Below the pieces are notes generated by a model, which worked only from the letters and a program-made list of their open reading frames with translations, searched no databases and was not told the origin of the DNA. The position numbers were made by a program, and so were the translations under genes. A stretch of 64,000 nt of DNA from Aphelocoma coerulescens (Eukaryota; Chordata; Aves; Passeriformes; Corvidae), in NCBI RefSeq assembly GCF_041296385.1, contig NC_091014.1, positions 52,160,078 through 52,224,077 of the forward strand. Direction: 5' to 3'. This document shows, one piece after another, positions 1 through 11,181 of this stretch. The first letter of the stretch is position 1, and each line of letters starts with the position of its first letter.

Positions 1-189
1 TTCCACCGTGGTCACAAAGTTTATTTGTGAAGAAAAACCACAAAAAAAACCCCAAAAAACCCACAACAAAAAAGGGAGTATGATTTATAAAAAAAAAAAG
101 CCATTTTCTTGGCCAGCCATTTCCTGAGTTCCCTTTGTTACTACTGCAGATATGTGTTTGAATAAGAGCCTTTTCCCCTCCCCTCTCCT

Positions 190-960
190 ATTCCTCCCTG
201 TTCTACCCTGCAGTGAAGTCACAATCCGGCGTTTGTGGGCTCTGTGTGATGTCAGAGACTCGGTCTTGTGACTTCACCGGCGGGCTCAAGCAGAAGGTGC
301 AGACGGGGCTGAGAGAAGAGAAAAAAAAGCCCCCTCCTCTTCCCTCCCCCCCCTCCACCCTCTCGGTTTATAAAACCAGTAGCTGAGATAAATCGGAAGG
401 GGGTGGGGAGAAGCAGCAGGGAAAGCTGAGAAAGATGCCAGAAAGGTACAGTAAATGGGCTTTATCTCTCTCTCCCTCTCCCTGAAAGTTGAGAGTGGAA
501 AATTGCCCTGCAGAGGCCAGCTCTCGCCGACCACGCGCGGCGGCGGCGGTGGCGGCCGTGTGTCTGCGGCGCCCTGTGCGTGTCACCCGCCCCCGCGACG
601 CCGCTGTGCCCACCCGGGGTGCCCGCGGCGGGGTGGGGGGCTGGGGGCGGGCGGTGAGGGCTGGGGGCGGCGGGGGCAGCCGGAGCCCGCCGTGGCTGGG
701 CACGGGGAGCCGCTCGCCTTGTCCCTTTTCAAAGGCCCCAGCTGTTGGCTGCTCGCTGCAGTCTGGCTCCTGCGAGACCGACATAAATGGGTTATGGGGT
801 TTATGCATATGCGTGTGGGGGGGGGTTGGCTCCCCCCCTTTTCTTCCCCCTGTATCTCTCCTTGATGATTTTTATTTTTTTTTAAATTTTGTTTTGGTTT
901 TGGATGTGTTTTTTTTTTTCTTGCTCTGCAGGCTCAGAGTAGCACGGGGGCGGATGGGGA
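190..960 (+). promoter_or_regulatory. GC-rich TATA promoter-like region with ATF/CREB-like boxes
   Basis: GC- and CpG-rich segment standing out from the A/T-rich flanks. Three ATF/CREB-type octamers lie close together: TGAAGTCA at 214-221, TGATGTCA at 247-254 and TGACTTCA at 269-276. The first and third sit inside exact 10-bp inverted copies (213-222 and 268-277). A TATA box, TATAAAA, is at 369-375, about 100 bp downstream, so a plus-strand start near 400 would be expected. Positions 530-700 hold G-rich Sp1-like boxes with G-quadruplex potential. No convincing first-exon splice donor was found (an AAAG/GTACAG near 443 is weak). It could be an alternative TCF20 first exon, 29 kb upstream of the coding exon, or the promoter of an unseen neighbour. 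The sequence elements are seen directly; promoter activity is inferred. Confidence 0.5.
803..814 (+). promoter_or_regulatory. Near-match to palindromic POU (MORE) element
   Basis: ATGCATATGCGT differs at one base from the MORE element ATGCATATGCAT, which is bound by Oct/POU dimers. It lies just downstream of the upstream GC-rich promoter-like segment, in a stretch that looks less degenerate than its surroundings. Binding is inferred only. Confidence 0.25.
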
Positions 961-3900
961 GGGGGCCTGCCATTCCCCCGTGATATGTGGGTACATCATG
1001 AGGGAGAGGGGCAAGGCCTCAGGGTCACATTCTCAAGGGCTGTGAGATATGATTTCTTCTTTAATATCTTCATGGCGGGGGGGGGGGGTGACTGTTGTTG
1101 TTTTTTTAACTGACAGCTGCACAATAGCAATGTGGGTGCACCAGCAAAGAGCAACCTAAAAAAATTAAAAAAAAAAAAAGGGGAGGAGGAAAACGGCGGG
1201 GTGGGGGGGGAGGTGGGGGGTTAGCTTGCCCCTCCCTTCTTTGGTAATTTTTTTTTTTTTTCCTGTGTCCAATTTACTGTTCACTTGAGATTTTGGACAA
1301 AGACGGGGGCAGTGGGTGGGCTGCTTTGAGTTTTGTGATATAATATGACTGGAGCAACAGAGTAAAGCACAGACAATTAAGGACCAGCGCGAGGGCTTTG
1401 CTCATTCAGTCTGTTGAGGAAGCCGTCATTTTGTGTTAGTGTGCGTGTCTGGAGGAGGAAGGATAGTGGAGAGTGACAGTGGAAGGATGCCTAATGTTGT
1501 GGTGTATTTGTACTTGCTAAATGCCTGCTCCAGGAAAGGAGGGCTTCAAAAGAAAGGGATGAGCGAAAGGGGGTCCTTCTGAATTTGCCCTTTGGTGAAG
1601 CCACTTCAGACTGGATTCTCGCTGCTGGGAATGTGATGTTTTGTTGCCTCCATTAAAGGGGAGGGCTGAGAAACGAAAAGGGCATGCAGGTGTCAGGCAG
1701 GCTCCTTGCTGCCATGGCTCTGCCTACGCATCTCACCCTGATCACCCCGATGACCGGTGGCTTCTCTGCTGCTCTGGTTCGTGAAGCTCCTGTGAAAAGC
1801 ACCGCGTCCTGACTGTCTGCAGGGCCAGGCTTCTCTCCGCTCCCAGGTCACTTGGGTCCTGCTGCTGCACTTCACTGCTAAAGACCCAGAGCACATCCTG
1901 CTTTTGTAGTTATTTATTTCTTTATTTCAACTACTGGACCCTGGCTGTCCTCTGCCAATATGTTTCAAGGCTGATGAATAGCACCCCCTGCAGTTACAGA
2001 GCTGATCTTTTGTAGCACAGATGTATAATTAATTGTGCAGCACTTTTGCAGTCTGAACAGGCAAGTGGATTCTTGGAAGACACCCATGTACTGCCGCCTG
2101 CTTCTCAGAGCCCCAGATCCACGGCCCTTAGGGAAGGGACCTGTTGGCCACAGCTTAAGAGCCTCTGTCCTACTGGAGTGATGTGAAACAGGATTTGAAT
2201 CCAGGTCTTTGGTGTAAAAGCCAAAAAAGCCACAAACAACCCCAAACCCAAAGCACTGCTGCACCGCAGGACTCCTCTGCCTCTGCTCCAACATGAAAGA
2301 ACTTTTAGGCTTTTTTGCATCTCTGTTCCATCACAATGGTGATGTTTAGGGATTTTTTTTTCCCTTCTTTTTTCTCTCAGAGGGAAAGTAAGGATTTGTA
2401 CGTTTGTAAAGCACTTCGAAGATAAAAACCGTTGTCTGTGCAGAGTACTGTCTGTTGGCTTGTCTGAGTCACTACCTAGGTTGCCTGGGAAGTGAAGCCT
2501 AGAATCACCCCACAGCCCCCTTGGAGGATTAAGTCAAAAGAACCATTGAGGCATCCTCCTTTGGACCTCTGGCCCTAGGGACAGCAGAAGTGGTGGTGAC
2601 CAGGTGGGACCAGACACTGCGTGTGAGTCTGGGAGGTGGAGGGCAATGAGTGAATGCACCCTGTGAAACTGAGGGCAGAGGACATGGGGGATGTGATTTA
2701 GCTAAGACTAGATACAGAAGAGATTCTAAGCCTCATTATTTTGTCTGGGTATGGCAGGATTGTCCCTTACGGGGCTTTCCTCAGTTCTTTATCTACACCT
2801 GCTTTTAAAAGAGCAGAAAACAGTGGAGAAAACCCTTTCCTTTGATTTCTCTTCAGCTGGGGACATCCATTGCCCAGGATTGTAACTGTAGGTGTTCAGT
2901 TGGGGGGAGGTGTACATCACTTCAGCCCCATGCTAGGATATGAAAGGATTAAATCTCTTTCCTAAGGGAAGTGGAAGGTCCCCAGGTGTCTTCTCTCAGG
3001 CTCAGAGATTGCAGTGGGAGAAGGAAGCAGGATCCAGCTGGGTAAGAGACCTCATCAAGAGGATAAAAGCATTTAGGGTAAAGGACAGTCCGTCTCCCTG
3101 AGTAGGGGAAGTAATCACTGAGGATGTGCAAGGGTCTCTCGAAAAGCCCTAGGCAGGCAATGTGTGTATCAGAAAAGAATTTCCAGGCAGTGGTGAAGGG
3201 GAACGAGCTGCAAGCGTTAATTAGTTCCCACCCCACCCCCGCCAGCCCGTTTCTGTTAAGATATTCCCTTTCTTATAACCACAACTGCTTTTCTTCTGTA
3301 TTTTTTTTTTAAACTAAACATGTGTCCCAATGAAGAGGACTGTTAAGGAAACCCCCTACTTATCACCTGAGGCTAGCTGCTGACTTATTGTTTCTCGAGA
3401 TGAGATAATGCTAGCTGATTATAAATAGGGTGACTACCCTTTTTCATCAATATTGGGAGTAAGCTGACACCATGATCTTTAGCCTGTGGAATGAATCGCA
3501 CTGTAAGAGTTGTTACTTTCGGAGAAGAGTGTTCATTTTTTTTCTCACATTATGCTCCCTGAAAAGACTTGGCCCTCATGAGGGGATCCTTGAGCTGTGG
3601 ACAGGTACCCCAGGGAATGTGAAATTCCACCCCGGTGAAATGCTTTCTCTCCACCAACGTAACCAGTGTCTCATCATTAAACCTGGATTCAGCCAGGGTT
3701 GTCAGGGGATGACCTTGAGCACTGCAGCCCCCCTCTGCCCAATGCTGCTGTTCTCATTGAAACTGTCAGGGTTGGGATAGCTCGTTTTTTTATTTGGAAG
3801 TTGGAGCTATTTCCTAAACTTGCTAAAACCAGTGGAGACTTACTGAGTTGGTAGGTCGACATGAACCGTGCTTGCTGAGGTATCTGTTCTTGCTTCTGCT

Positions 3901-6900
3901 GTCCTAAGAAGTGCTGACCTTCTGTTCAGAGCCCTGATGGAACTGACAGTATTTTGTTTAGGTCTAATTACTCACAGCACATTTACAGAAGTTAAATGGG
4001 AGACCTTCACTCCTAATCATCTCTCAGGACAAATGTGAGTGCCAGCAGGATTCCCATCTGCAGAAGATAATCATTTCAAGAGGAATGATGAAAGCCATGA
4101 TATGTAAGCAGAGCTTTTGTTAGTTTGAACCTGAACTTAAGTAGGCAACTGGAAGAGTCCCTCATATCTTGAAACAAAACCAAGTTACTTAAGATTTTAC
4201 TACATGGCTTGGACTCTCTAAAGATAGATTTATCGAGCCTTTACAAAATTGAAGGCTGATTTTCTTAACTGAGGACAGTTGTATCTTTGTGTCTGTTACC
4301 TAATAGCTTTTAAAGCATTTTCATCACTTGGGTTAGGTAATGTGAGTGAAAATACGCTACTTTTCCCCACCCCCAGATGTGTCAGTAGTGTTCATAAATA
4401 GTGGAAAAGGTTGCATTCAAAGTTGTACGTTCTGTATGTTCTCATGTGCCCTATCCTGATTTGGATTTGAGTGCAACTTTAAAGTAATGCAGGGCACTAA
4501 AATAAGACATTAATATCTTTTGAAATGTAGAATTAGAGTGTTTGAGCACTGGATAAAATTTAATGAGTGTCAAGATACAAAGTAATTAAAGTGGTTGTGT
4601 TTGAAGTAGTTTTTTTTCCCTCATGTTTTGTTAGCAAGAGGAGATATATAAGTAAACTGTGGAGGAACTTAAAAAATATTTTTAATAAACCAGTCTCTCA
4701 GATGAATCAGGACCAGAGAACATCACTATATGTAACAAAAAAGAGGCACAGAAGTTGATTTCTATGGCAAGAAGTTAATGAGATTTCATGCAATGTCTAT
4801 CTCTAGTGGACCCTTAGGTTTCTACTACTCAGTATAAGTACAGACTTCTTACCAGATGATTATGGAAGACTCTTTTGGTTTTGGTCCGGTCTGATGCTTT
4901 CTGCTTTGGCCTCTTGCTGCTGCAAGCTCTTCTTCAATGCTGTTTCATGTGCTTGGAATTCTGGAGAGCAATAGCAACAAGGTGACTGGAAGAACTAACG
5001 CTGTTCCTTCAGGGACCTTTTTTTTCCTCTCCTGTTGGCACAGCTGAGATTCAACAGCTATTGCATACATCAGGGAGGAAGCCAACAGGGAGCAAAGTAA
5101 GAATCAAAACCTTAGTTGCCTCTAAAATTTGGAACTATATGTCACGGGGATTTAAGCTTGTTAAGCCCAGAAATTCCCGCTTCCCCGCAGGCAGAAAAAG
5201 CCACCCCAGCAAATGAAACCTCTGTAAAGGGCTAGCAAAAGTAAGAGAGAGAGAAAAAAATCCCTTTCTGTAAAACATGTCCAGGCAAGGCAGAGTTGAT
5301 TTTATATAAGATCATTTAAAAAGACAAGTTCTAATATTTGAATTTCTACTTTTATTTAGATATGCTTAGCAATTCAGATAATGAAGATTTATTGATGGTC
5401 TTTTCTGCCTTGTTGGAGACAGTCTTGCTGGAGAATCTTATTTGTATGGCTTTCTGTTTTAATTTCCACCTTTATTACTCTGGGCATCTGCATGGAAATG
5501 TGATTGGCTTTTCCTCAAAAGTTCAGCTTCTGTTGTTTCTCGCTTTTTCTGCTGGACTCAGATTCTTTTGTCTGCAGCATCACAATCACTTTCACAGCAA
5601 CTAATTCTATTCTGCCAGAAGCAGCTTTTTGGCAGGAAGCAAAAGGAAGAAGCAAAAGAAGCAGAGAAGGTCTTAAGGTACAAAGATCTTATTTTCATGA
5701 ATCAGCTCTTTGTAACGGGAAGATGAAAAGGCAGAAGTGTTGCAGTGTTTTAATTTTTTCTACTGCTATGATTCACGCTACCTACCTTCAGCTGCTTTAT
5801 CATTTTCCTTCGAGATGCTCCAAAGTCTCTCAATCCAGTTGTTGTTCTGTTGCTGGAAGGGGTGTAGGACTTAACACTATGGCTTATGGAGACACTCCCA
5901 GTGTCTGGAGGAGAGCAGCTTCCAAGTGATGCACCCAAGACATGATGATCAGTATGCTGAGAATCTGTGCTTGTCCAAAATATTTTCCAGCAAGCACAGA
6001 TCCTTTCGTAATCTCCAGGGGAAAAGTTAAATATTGGTGAATTAATGAGAGCCCTCCCTGTCTTTGCTGCAGTTCCTTGGGAGACGTCTGATACGGCTTC
6101 TCCCTTGTGTAGGGTCAGATGTAACACGTTTTATCTGAACTTAAGTGTAAAAGAAATAGGAGGAAGGTATGGGAAATCCTGGGGCTAGGTAGGAAGAGAG
6201 GTAGGAAATGTTAATGAATGCAGCCGTGCTGATGTCTTTCTTGGAGAAAGAGAAACAGGTGAGCTGCCCTTGCTTTACACTCGCTTAAAGATGTAGGTGT
6301 CCCACCGTGAATATAAGTTTCAGTCCCCAGTTGCGTGACCTGTAGGTGCCCAATCGTGCTGTCATGTTTTGTATTATCTATCTTCAAGGTAGTCACTAAT
6401 GCCCATTCCCATAGCATCTAAGAGCCTCTAGATGAAAGCTGTAAAAGTGCAGTGGTGAGCCTGTGCATGACATGAAATTGTGTAACAGGGGAAAAGATTA
6501 GGATAAGGGTAATACTTTGAGGGGATGGGTGCCATGTCTGTGAGAAATCCGCATGCCTGACTCTGTGGAGGCTTCACCTTCCTAGTGCTGTATCAGCAAT
6601 GAAACCTTTTGTAAAGAAGAAACCTCTCAGAGGACCCCACCAGCTGCATTCAGAAATCATGTTTCCTCTAACGAACACTGGGGTGCTTGGAGCCTTTCCA
6701 GCATATGTTACCTGAAGACTTGTTCTTGATCCCCCATCCTGCATCATTTACTGCCCTCCCCCCTTCCAGGCAGAGGGAGCTCAGAGGGTGTGTGAAGATG
6801 AGAGGTGGTTGAGGTCAGGAATGGTGTCATCCTTTTGTTCCCCCTCCATGCTGCTAATGCATGCTTCTGGAGAGCCACATGAACTGAGTAATTACTGAAT

Positions 6901-8540
6901 TACGGCTAGATCAGAAGTGGTGACCTCAAAGACAGAAGGAGACTCTCCATCTCCATTTGTCAGTCCTCTTGGGGTCAGAAGGACCTTTTTTCACTGGGAT
7001 CTGTGAGAGAGGGGAAAGGGATGTGCAAGGTAAGCCTTACATTAAGGCATAACAGGGAAAAACATTTGCTTTAGCCATTGCAGAGTTCATGTGCAATAAG
7101 AGGCAGCATTGCTTGAATGTGTGTAATGACAGCAGCACTGGTGGGAGCAGTGGCATTCACCTGGAGGGCTACTCAGGGGGCTTTATTCTGCTCAGAATCT
7201 CCCATCCGTCATAGAGGAGGGTGCCAAGTCTTGAGGCCATTTTCCTGCCTTATTTGTGCCTCTATCGTCAAAAGCATTTTGATTAGGAGATGACAGGGAG
7301 GATTTCAGGGAGGAAATGGGGAGGATTTGGAAAGTTTCTGTTGTGGTAAGTACCATAGTGGCTCTGTACAATTATGACTGAGCTGATTTTCTTGCACTAA
7401 AAGCAAAGTCTTCAATCTTTATTACGGCTGTGGTGTAGCACATCTGCTTAATTTATAGCTCTTACTCTTAGATGATGGACTGTATTTGCTGGAAATTTAC
7501 ATTCAAACCTGTTTAGTTTGTTGTGTTGATTGTAAAATTGATCCTCTATGTTCTTTGGGGGGTTTTTTTGTTCATAACCATTTTTGGCCTTAAATCCCTG
7601 CGTTTTTTTCTTCTTTTCAGAATTGAAGGGTGAGAGCGTATAGATGCAACTGATGCCTTTACCCTGAAGTAGAAAGGCTTGCATGGGTGTTAGATTCCCA
7701 CCCTGATCGTGTGTATGGGATTGTAGCCCTAGTAGCATGATGGGGTTACTGTCTTCATTAGTCCTAGAAATGTTTTATTTATAACAATTTTTTTTGTGTA
7801 ACTGATGGTGGTCAAGTAGGTAGATGTCACTGAATTGCCATGTCAGAAGGTTGAATTTCTTTCTTCTGGACAGAAAATGAAATGTTCAGTGGCAAAGGAA
7901 AACTTGGTGATGTGAACAAGGTGTACTAATGAGAGTGTTTTTTCATCCGGAGTCTGCAGACAGCCAAAAATTAGTTTCTGAGAGAATTGAATTATCCATT
8001 AAGCTCAGTGGGGTTGTACATTGAAGCCTGATATATCACTTGGAAAGCTGCAAACGATACGGCATCTCTACTTGCGTGATATTTAACTAATATAGTTTTG
8101 ACAACTTTGTTTACATTCTGCACTTATATTGACCTTGTGTATTACCAGTGATGCCTACTGTAATGCAACAGCTGACGATGGTGTGACAATTGCCTGTATT
8201 TATAGCATGAGCTCTTTTAAAACTTCAGTTCATCCTTTAAAACCAGCCATATAGTTTTCAAACTTTAAAATATTTTAAAAAGCAACTCCTGTTCTATTTG
8301 CCTTGTAACACCTATAAAGTAGTCGTAACGGAGATGGGAAATGCTGCTCTGCAGCAGACTAGACATCCAGATATTTAACTCTGTGAATTCACTTACTTTT
8401 GGTCCTTTGAGAAATGTTTGACTTGTGAATGGTTGCTGTCCTTGTATTTTTATAGCGCCTTTTTGAGCATTTTACAAAAGCTTTGCTATTTATGCTGCAA
8501 CTTCATTTTAGACATTAGGTAAAAAATACCTTGATATAAC
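961..8540. other. Non-coding DNA with no recognisable gene
   Basis: No open frame here resembles a known protein, and none is long enough or flanked by splice signals to be supported. Positions 1,077-1,270 are low-complexity, including a 12-base G run at 1,077-1,088, an A-rich tract near 1,150 and G-rich stretches to 1,220. Positions 3,360-3,430 contain two copies of GCTAGCTG (3,372-3,379 and 3,410-3,417) around AP-1/Maf-like and GATA-like words and might be an enhancer. The rest is ordinary intergenic or upstream-intron sequence. I see no CR1 or LTR copy in it. Confidence 0.6.
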
Positions 8541-8541
8541 A

Positions 8542-8638
8542 AGCTTATCTAGATAAGCTGTGCTCTTACGTATTTATATATACCAAAGGGTTTTACCTTA
8601 AGGTAAGTTTAACTTAAGTTAGAGTGCTCTGAGCACTC
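8542..8638. repeat. Cluster of four short perfect palindromes
   Basis: Within 97 bp there is an 18-bp perfect palindrome (8,542-8,559), a 14-bp one (8,593-8,606), a 12-bp one (8,610-8,621) and an inverted repeat of 8-bp arms around one base (8,622-8,638). The first contains two head-to-head AGATAAG words, the GATA-factor consensus. No TSD or transposon end was recognised. It may be a regulatory element or a site prone to cruciform formation. Confidence 0.6.
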
Positions 8639-8639
8639 C

Positions 8640-9985
8640 TACCTTATAAACCTACATAAAGGATTGACCTCAATTGATGCTGCACTTCAAAATCAGAAAA
8701 CAGATAATGGAAAATCAAATTATAAAAACCTTATCAAGTTCCCCCACCCCATTACAGCTTTTATCACAGTCCTGGATCCCCGGGGGAATGCTGCTCTAAC
8801 CAAGCTCTTAGCATGCCGTGGCAGTCAACAAGATTAAGGCTGTTTCTGACTAGAGCAACCTCGCGGTTTGTCATGGTGAATGTGCTGTCGGAGCCTCTTC
8901 TCCAGGCGAAGGAAGCGATGACCTCCACCCACCTCCTGTGAGCAGCACCGTGGCTGAAACACCACCTGTGAATGGGCAGCCAGTGCCAAGGAGAGTAGGG
9001 AGTACTGTGCTACGAGAGCATGCAAGAAGGCAGCGCCTGTGTGCTCCAGCTGCAATTTCCAGGGAGCTGATGCGGAGCGCATCGCGGTATTCTCATCTGA
9101 AGGAGATAAGGCATAGATCACAGCAGTAGACTTGCGTCAGAAAGGAGCCAGTGCCTCTCAAGTCCCAAGACAAGTGAGCAGAGGAGCAGGCAAGTCTTTC
9201 CTGGATGCTCCAGGTGCACAGTTGCCTGACCAGCAGCTGGGGAGTCCCTAACACCCACAAATTGTTAACTTGAAAGACAAATGGTAGAAGTGCATGTAAT
9301 TGTTGTCTGCTCTGGTTGTTTTCCTCAGACTACTGGCATCATTTTAGTCTTATCTAGATGGAATTTCAGCCAGCCTCCAAATTATTTTTGACAGATAATG
9401 CACGGTATGAGATGTGGTGGTTTGTATTTATTTTTCATAAAAAGCAAGTCACCTGTGGAGGAGCCATCAGTGAAGTTGTCAACTGGCTGTGCTTACAACA
9501 CAGCCCTTCTCAGCAGTTCATTGCCTTTTGGATGAGCTCTGAGCAGAGGCCTTCTTTTGGAATTCGGCTTGCTGAGGATCTGGGAAACAAAGCTTGGGAA
9601 ACAGGGCAGTTATTGAAAGTGTCATATCTGCTCAGTAAAGTTCCTGGCAAAGCAAGTTTTAAATGATGCTTGAGCTTTCTCTGCCCAGCACTTAAGAGCT
9701 TTGCAGACTGCCAGCCCTACTGCGTTTTCACGTGAAGTGTTCTGAGTGGCAGATGGAGGAAACTGTAATGTCATATAGAGCTTCCTTTGCTGGCATACGG
9801 GCTTAAATGAAGGTGGTGATGATTTGACAGGCACTGCATTCCTGCTCTACAGCTGCCCCCTGCACCAGTCTCCTTGCCCTCTTGCTCTCAAACCCAAAAA
9901 TAATAGTGAATAATCTGAAAAAAGCTTAATTGTCTCTGCAGCACAGAAGTGCAACTAGACACACCAGACTCCCAAATGCGAGGCC
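8640..9985. other. Non-coding stretch before the CpG island
   Basis: Positions 8,830-9,130 and 9,358-9,666 are open in one or more frames and slightly richer in G/C. The predicted peptides do not resemble any family I know, and there is no paired acceptor and donor. I see no repeat or RNA gene. It is annotated only to record that nothing is supported. Confidence 0.5.
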
Positions 9986-10045
9986 AGTGGGGACTCGGAG
10001 AGCTGGCAATGCCACTTCTGATGGCCCGAACGGCTCTGGGCTGGC

Positions 10046-10305
10046 GGTGCCCGGGCAGGCGGGCTGCGGGGGCAGGAGATCCCGGGCATGGCCGGTGCTG
10101 ATCCCGCCGGGCGGGGGCTGCGGGGGCAGGAGATCCCGGGCATGGCCGGTGCTGATCCCGCCGGGCGGGGGGTGCGGGGGCAGGAGATCCCGGGCATGGC
10201 CGGTGCTGATCCCGCCGGGCGGGGGGTGCGGGGGCAGGAGATCCCGGGCATGGCCGGTGCTTATCCCGCCGGGCGGGGGGTGCGGGGGCAGGAGAGCCCG
10301 GGCAC
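10046..10305. repeat. 54-bp minisatellite, about 4.5 copies
   Basis: The word CATGGCCGGTGCT starts at 10,087, 10,141, 10,195 and 10,249, so the period is exactly 54 bp. Degenerate partial units lie on both sides (near 10,046 and 10,303). Copies differ at only a few bases. Each unit carries a GGGCGGGG GC box and a CCCGGG core. Because 54 is a multiple of three, all frames that are open in one unit stay open across the array. This explains several proline/glycine-rich open frames on both strands, which I do not call as genes. It lies 0.7-1.1 kb upstream of exon 1. Confidence 0.9.
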
Positions 10306-10944
10306 CGCCGCCTCCATGTTGTTTCCTGAGCTCCCCGCGCCTCCGCTGAGGCACCTCCGATTCGGGGCCCGCCCAGCCCCGGCCTACGGCCCGACTGCCG
10401 TCTCGAGGTGTGCTCCAGAGCTCCGGGCCGGTGGAGGGGCATCCCGGCCCTGTCAGGGCTCGGCCGTCGGTGTCCGCACCTTGCCTGGCGGGGAGGCCAA
10501 ACGGAGCAAATCCGGTTCTTAAAATGACTTGGGGGAGGAGGGGGGGGGCGGGCGGGTGGAGAGGGGCGGTATTGATTTACAAGGAGAGGGAAATGTGAGC
10601 TGCCCCGGTGCCGTCCCGGTGCCCCTCTCAGGGGCGGGGTTGTGTGGCACGCGCAGCGGGCGCGCCTCACCCACGTGCTCCGAGAGCGCGGGATGGGGCG
10701 GGCGTGGGGGGGGTGCGGCGCGCGGCTCCTTTAAGCGGGCGCGTGGTGGTGGGAGGGGCGGTGGCTCCCTCACGCGCCCCCACCCCGTCCGCGTGCGCGC
10801 GCGCGGAGGCACGTCCCTGCACACGGGGGCGCGCGCGCACGCGCCGCTCCCCCTCCCCTCCATCCATCCCTCCCTCGCCCGGCCGGGACCCGCCGCCTCG
10901 CGCCGCCGTTCCCGCTGGCGCGCGCGCTGGCTCCACTACCGCCC

Positions 10945-10977
10945 GCCGCCATTGGCTGCCGGGGGTCAGGTGACCCC
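10945..10977 (+). promoter_or_regulatory. YY1 / inverted CCAAT / inverted-repeat promoter module
   Basis: A GCCGCCAT YY1-like core overlaps an inverted CCAAT box and is followed seven bases later by a perfect inverted repeat of 7-bp arms, GGGGTCA and TGACCCC, with a 2-bp spacer. The spacer also creates a CAGGTG E-box. An ETS-like TTTCCTG follows at 10,984-10,990. The arrangement, about 100 bp upstream of a uORF start and 200 bp upstream of the donor, suits a core promoter. Factor binding is inferred from motif words. Confidence 0.45.
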
Positions 10978-10986
10978 GTGTTATTT

Positions 10987-10988
<2 letters not shown>

Positions 10989-11020
<32 letters not shown>
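10989..11020 (+). repeat. (TG)16 microsatellite at the presumed start site
   Basis: Uninterrupted TG dinucleotide, 32 bp, followed by a degenerate AGGTGTGAGTGAGG. It lies between the promoter module and the uORF of presumed exon 1, so length variation could change the start region or the 5' UTR. Confidence 0.95.
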
Positions 11021-11025
<5 letters not shown>

Positions 11026-11181
11026 TGAGTGAGGGGAGGAGGATGGAACCGGACGCCCCCGCGCCCCCGCCCGCCCCCCGGCCCCGCCGCCCCGGCTGCT
11101 GAGCCGCCCCCGCCCCGCCCGCCGCGGCGGAGGGCACCGGGCACGGCGGCGGGGGGGGCTGGGGAGGGGGGTCGGTCTCAG
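11000..11181 (+). other. TCF20: Presumed non-coding exon 1 of TCF20 (5' UTR)
   Basis: The right boundary is a near-perfect splice donor, CTCAG/GTAAGG, with the exon ending at 11,181. The left boundary is not visible; about 11,000 is a guess from the promoter motifs. Vertebrate TCF20 has non-coding first exon(s) followed by one giant coding exon, and the coding exon here begins 36 bases before its ATG, so an upstream exon is required. The exon is extremely G/C-rich. It contains one ATG, which opens a 19-codon uORF. Other first exons may exist, for example near position 400. Confidence 0.6.
11043..11102 (+). CDS. Upstream ORF of 19 codons in presumed 5' UTR
   Basis: The ATG at 11,043 has A at -3 and G at +4, a strong initiation context. 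The frame reads 19 codons rich in proline, alanine and arginine and stops with TGA at 11,100-11,102. It ends inside exon 1, so it does not overlap the TCF20 start. If transcription starts upstream of 11,043, this uORF would be expected to reduce translation of the main frame. Whether the peptide matters is unknown. This is a regulatory inference and not a proven gene. Confidence 0.4.
   Translation: MEPDAPAPPPAPRPRRPGC

Noticed and set aside
368..983. Frames of 136-164 codons in the upstream GC island
   Set aside because: Low-complexity products in three overlapping frames on both strands, explained by composition.
9888..10670. 260-codon minus-strand frame and several frames of 98-144 codons on both strands
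   Set aside because: They run through the 54-bp (3n) minisatellite and CpG island. The repeated Pro/Gly/Arg units follow from the DNA repeat, and there is no family resemblance.
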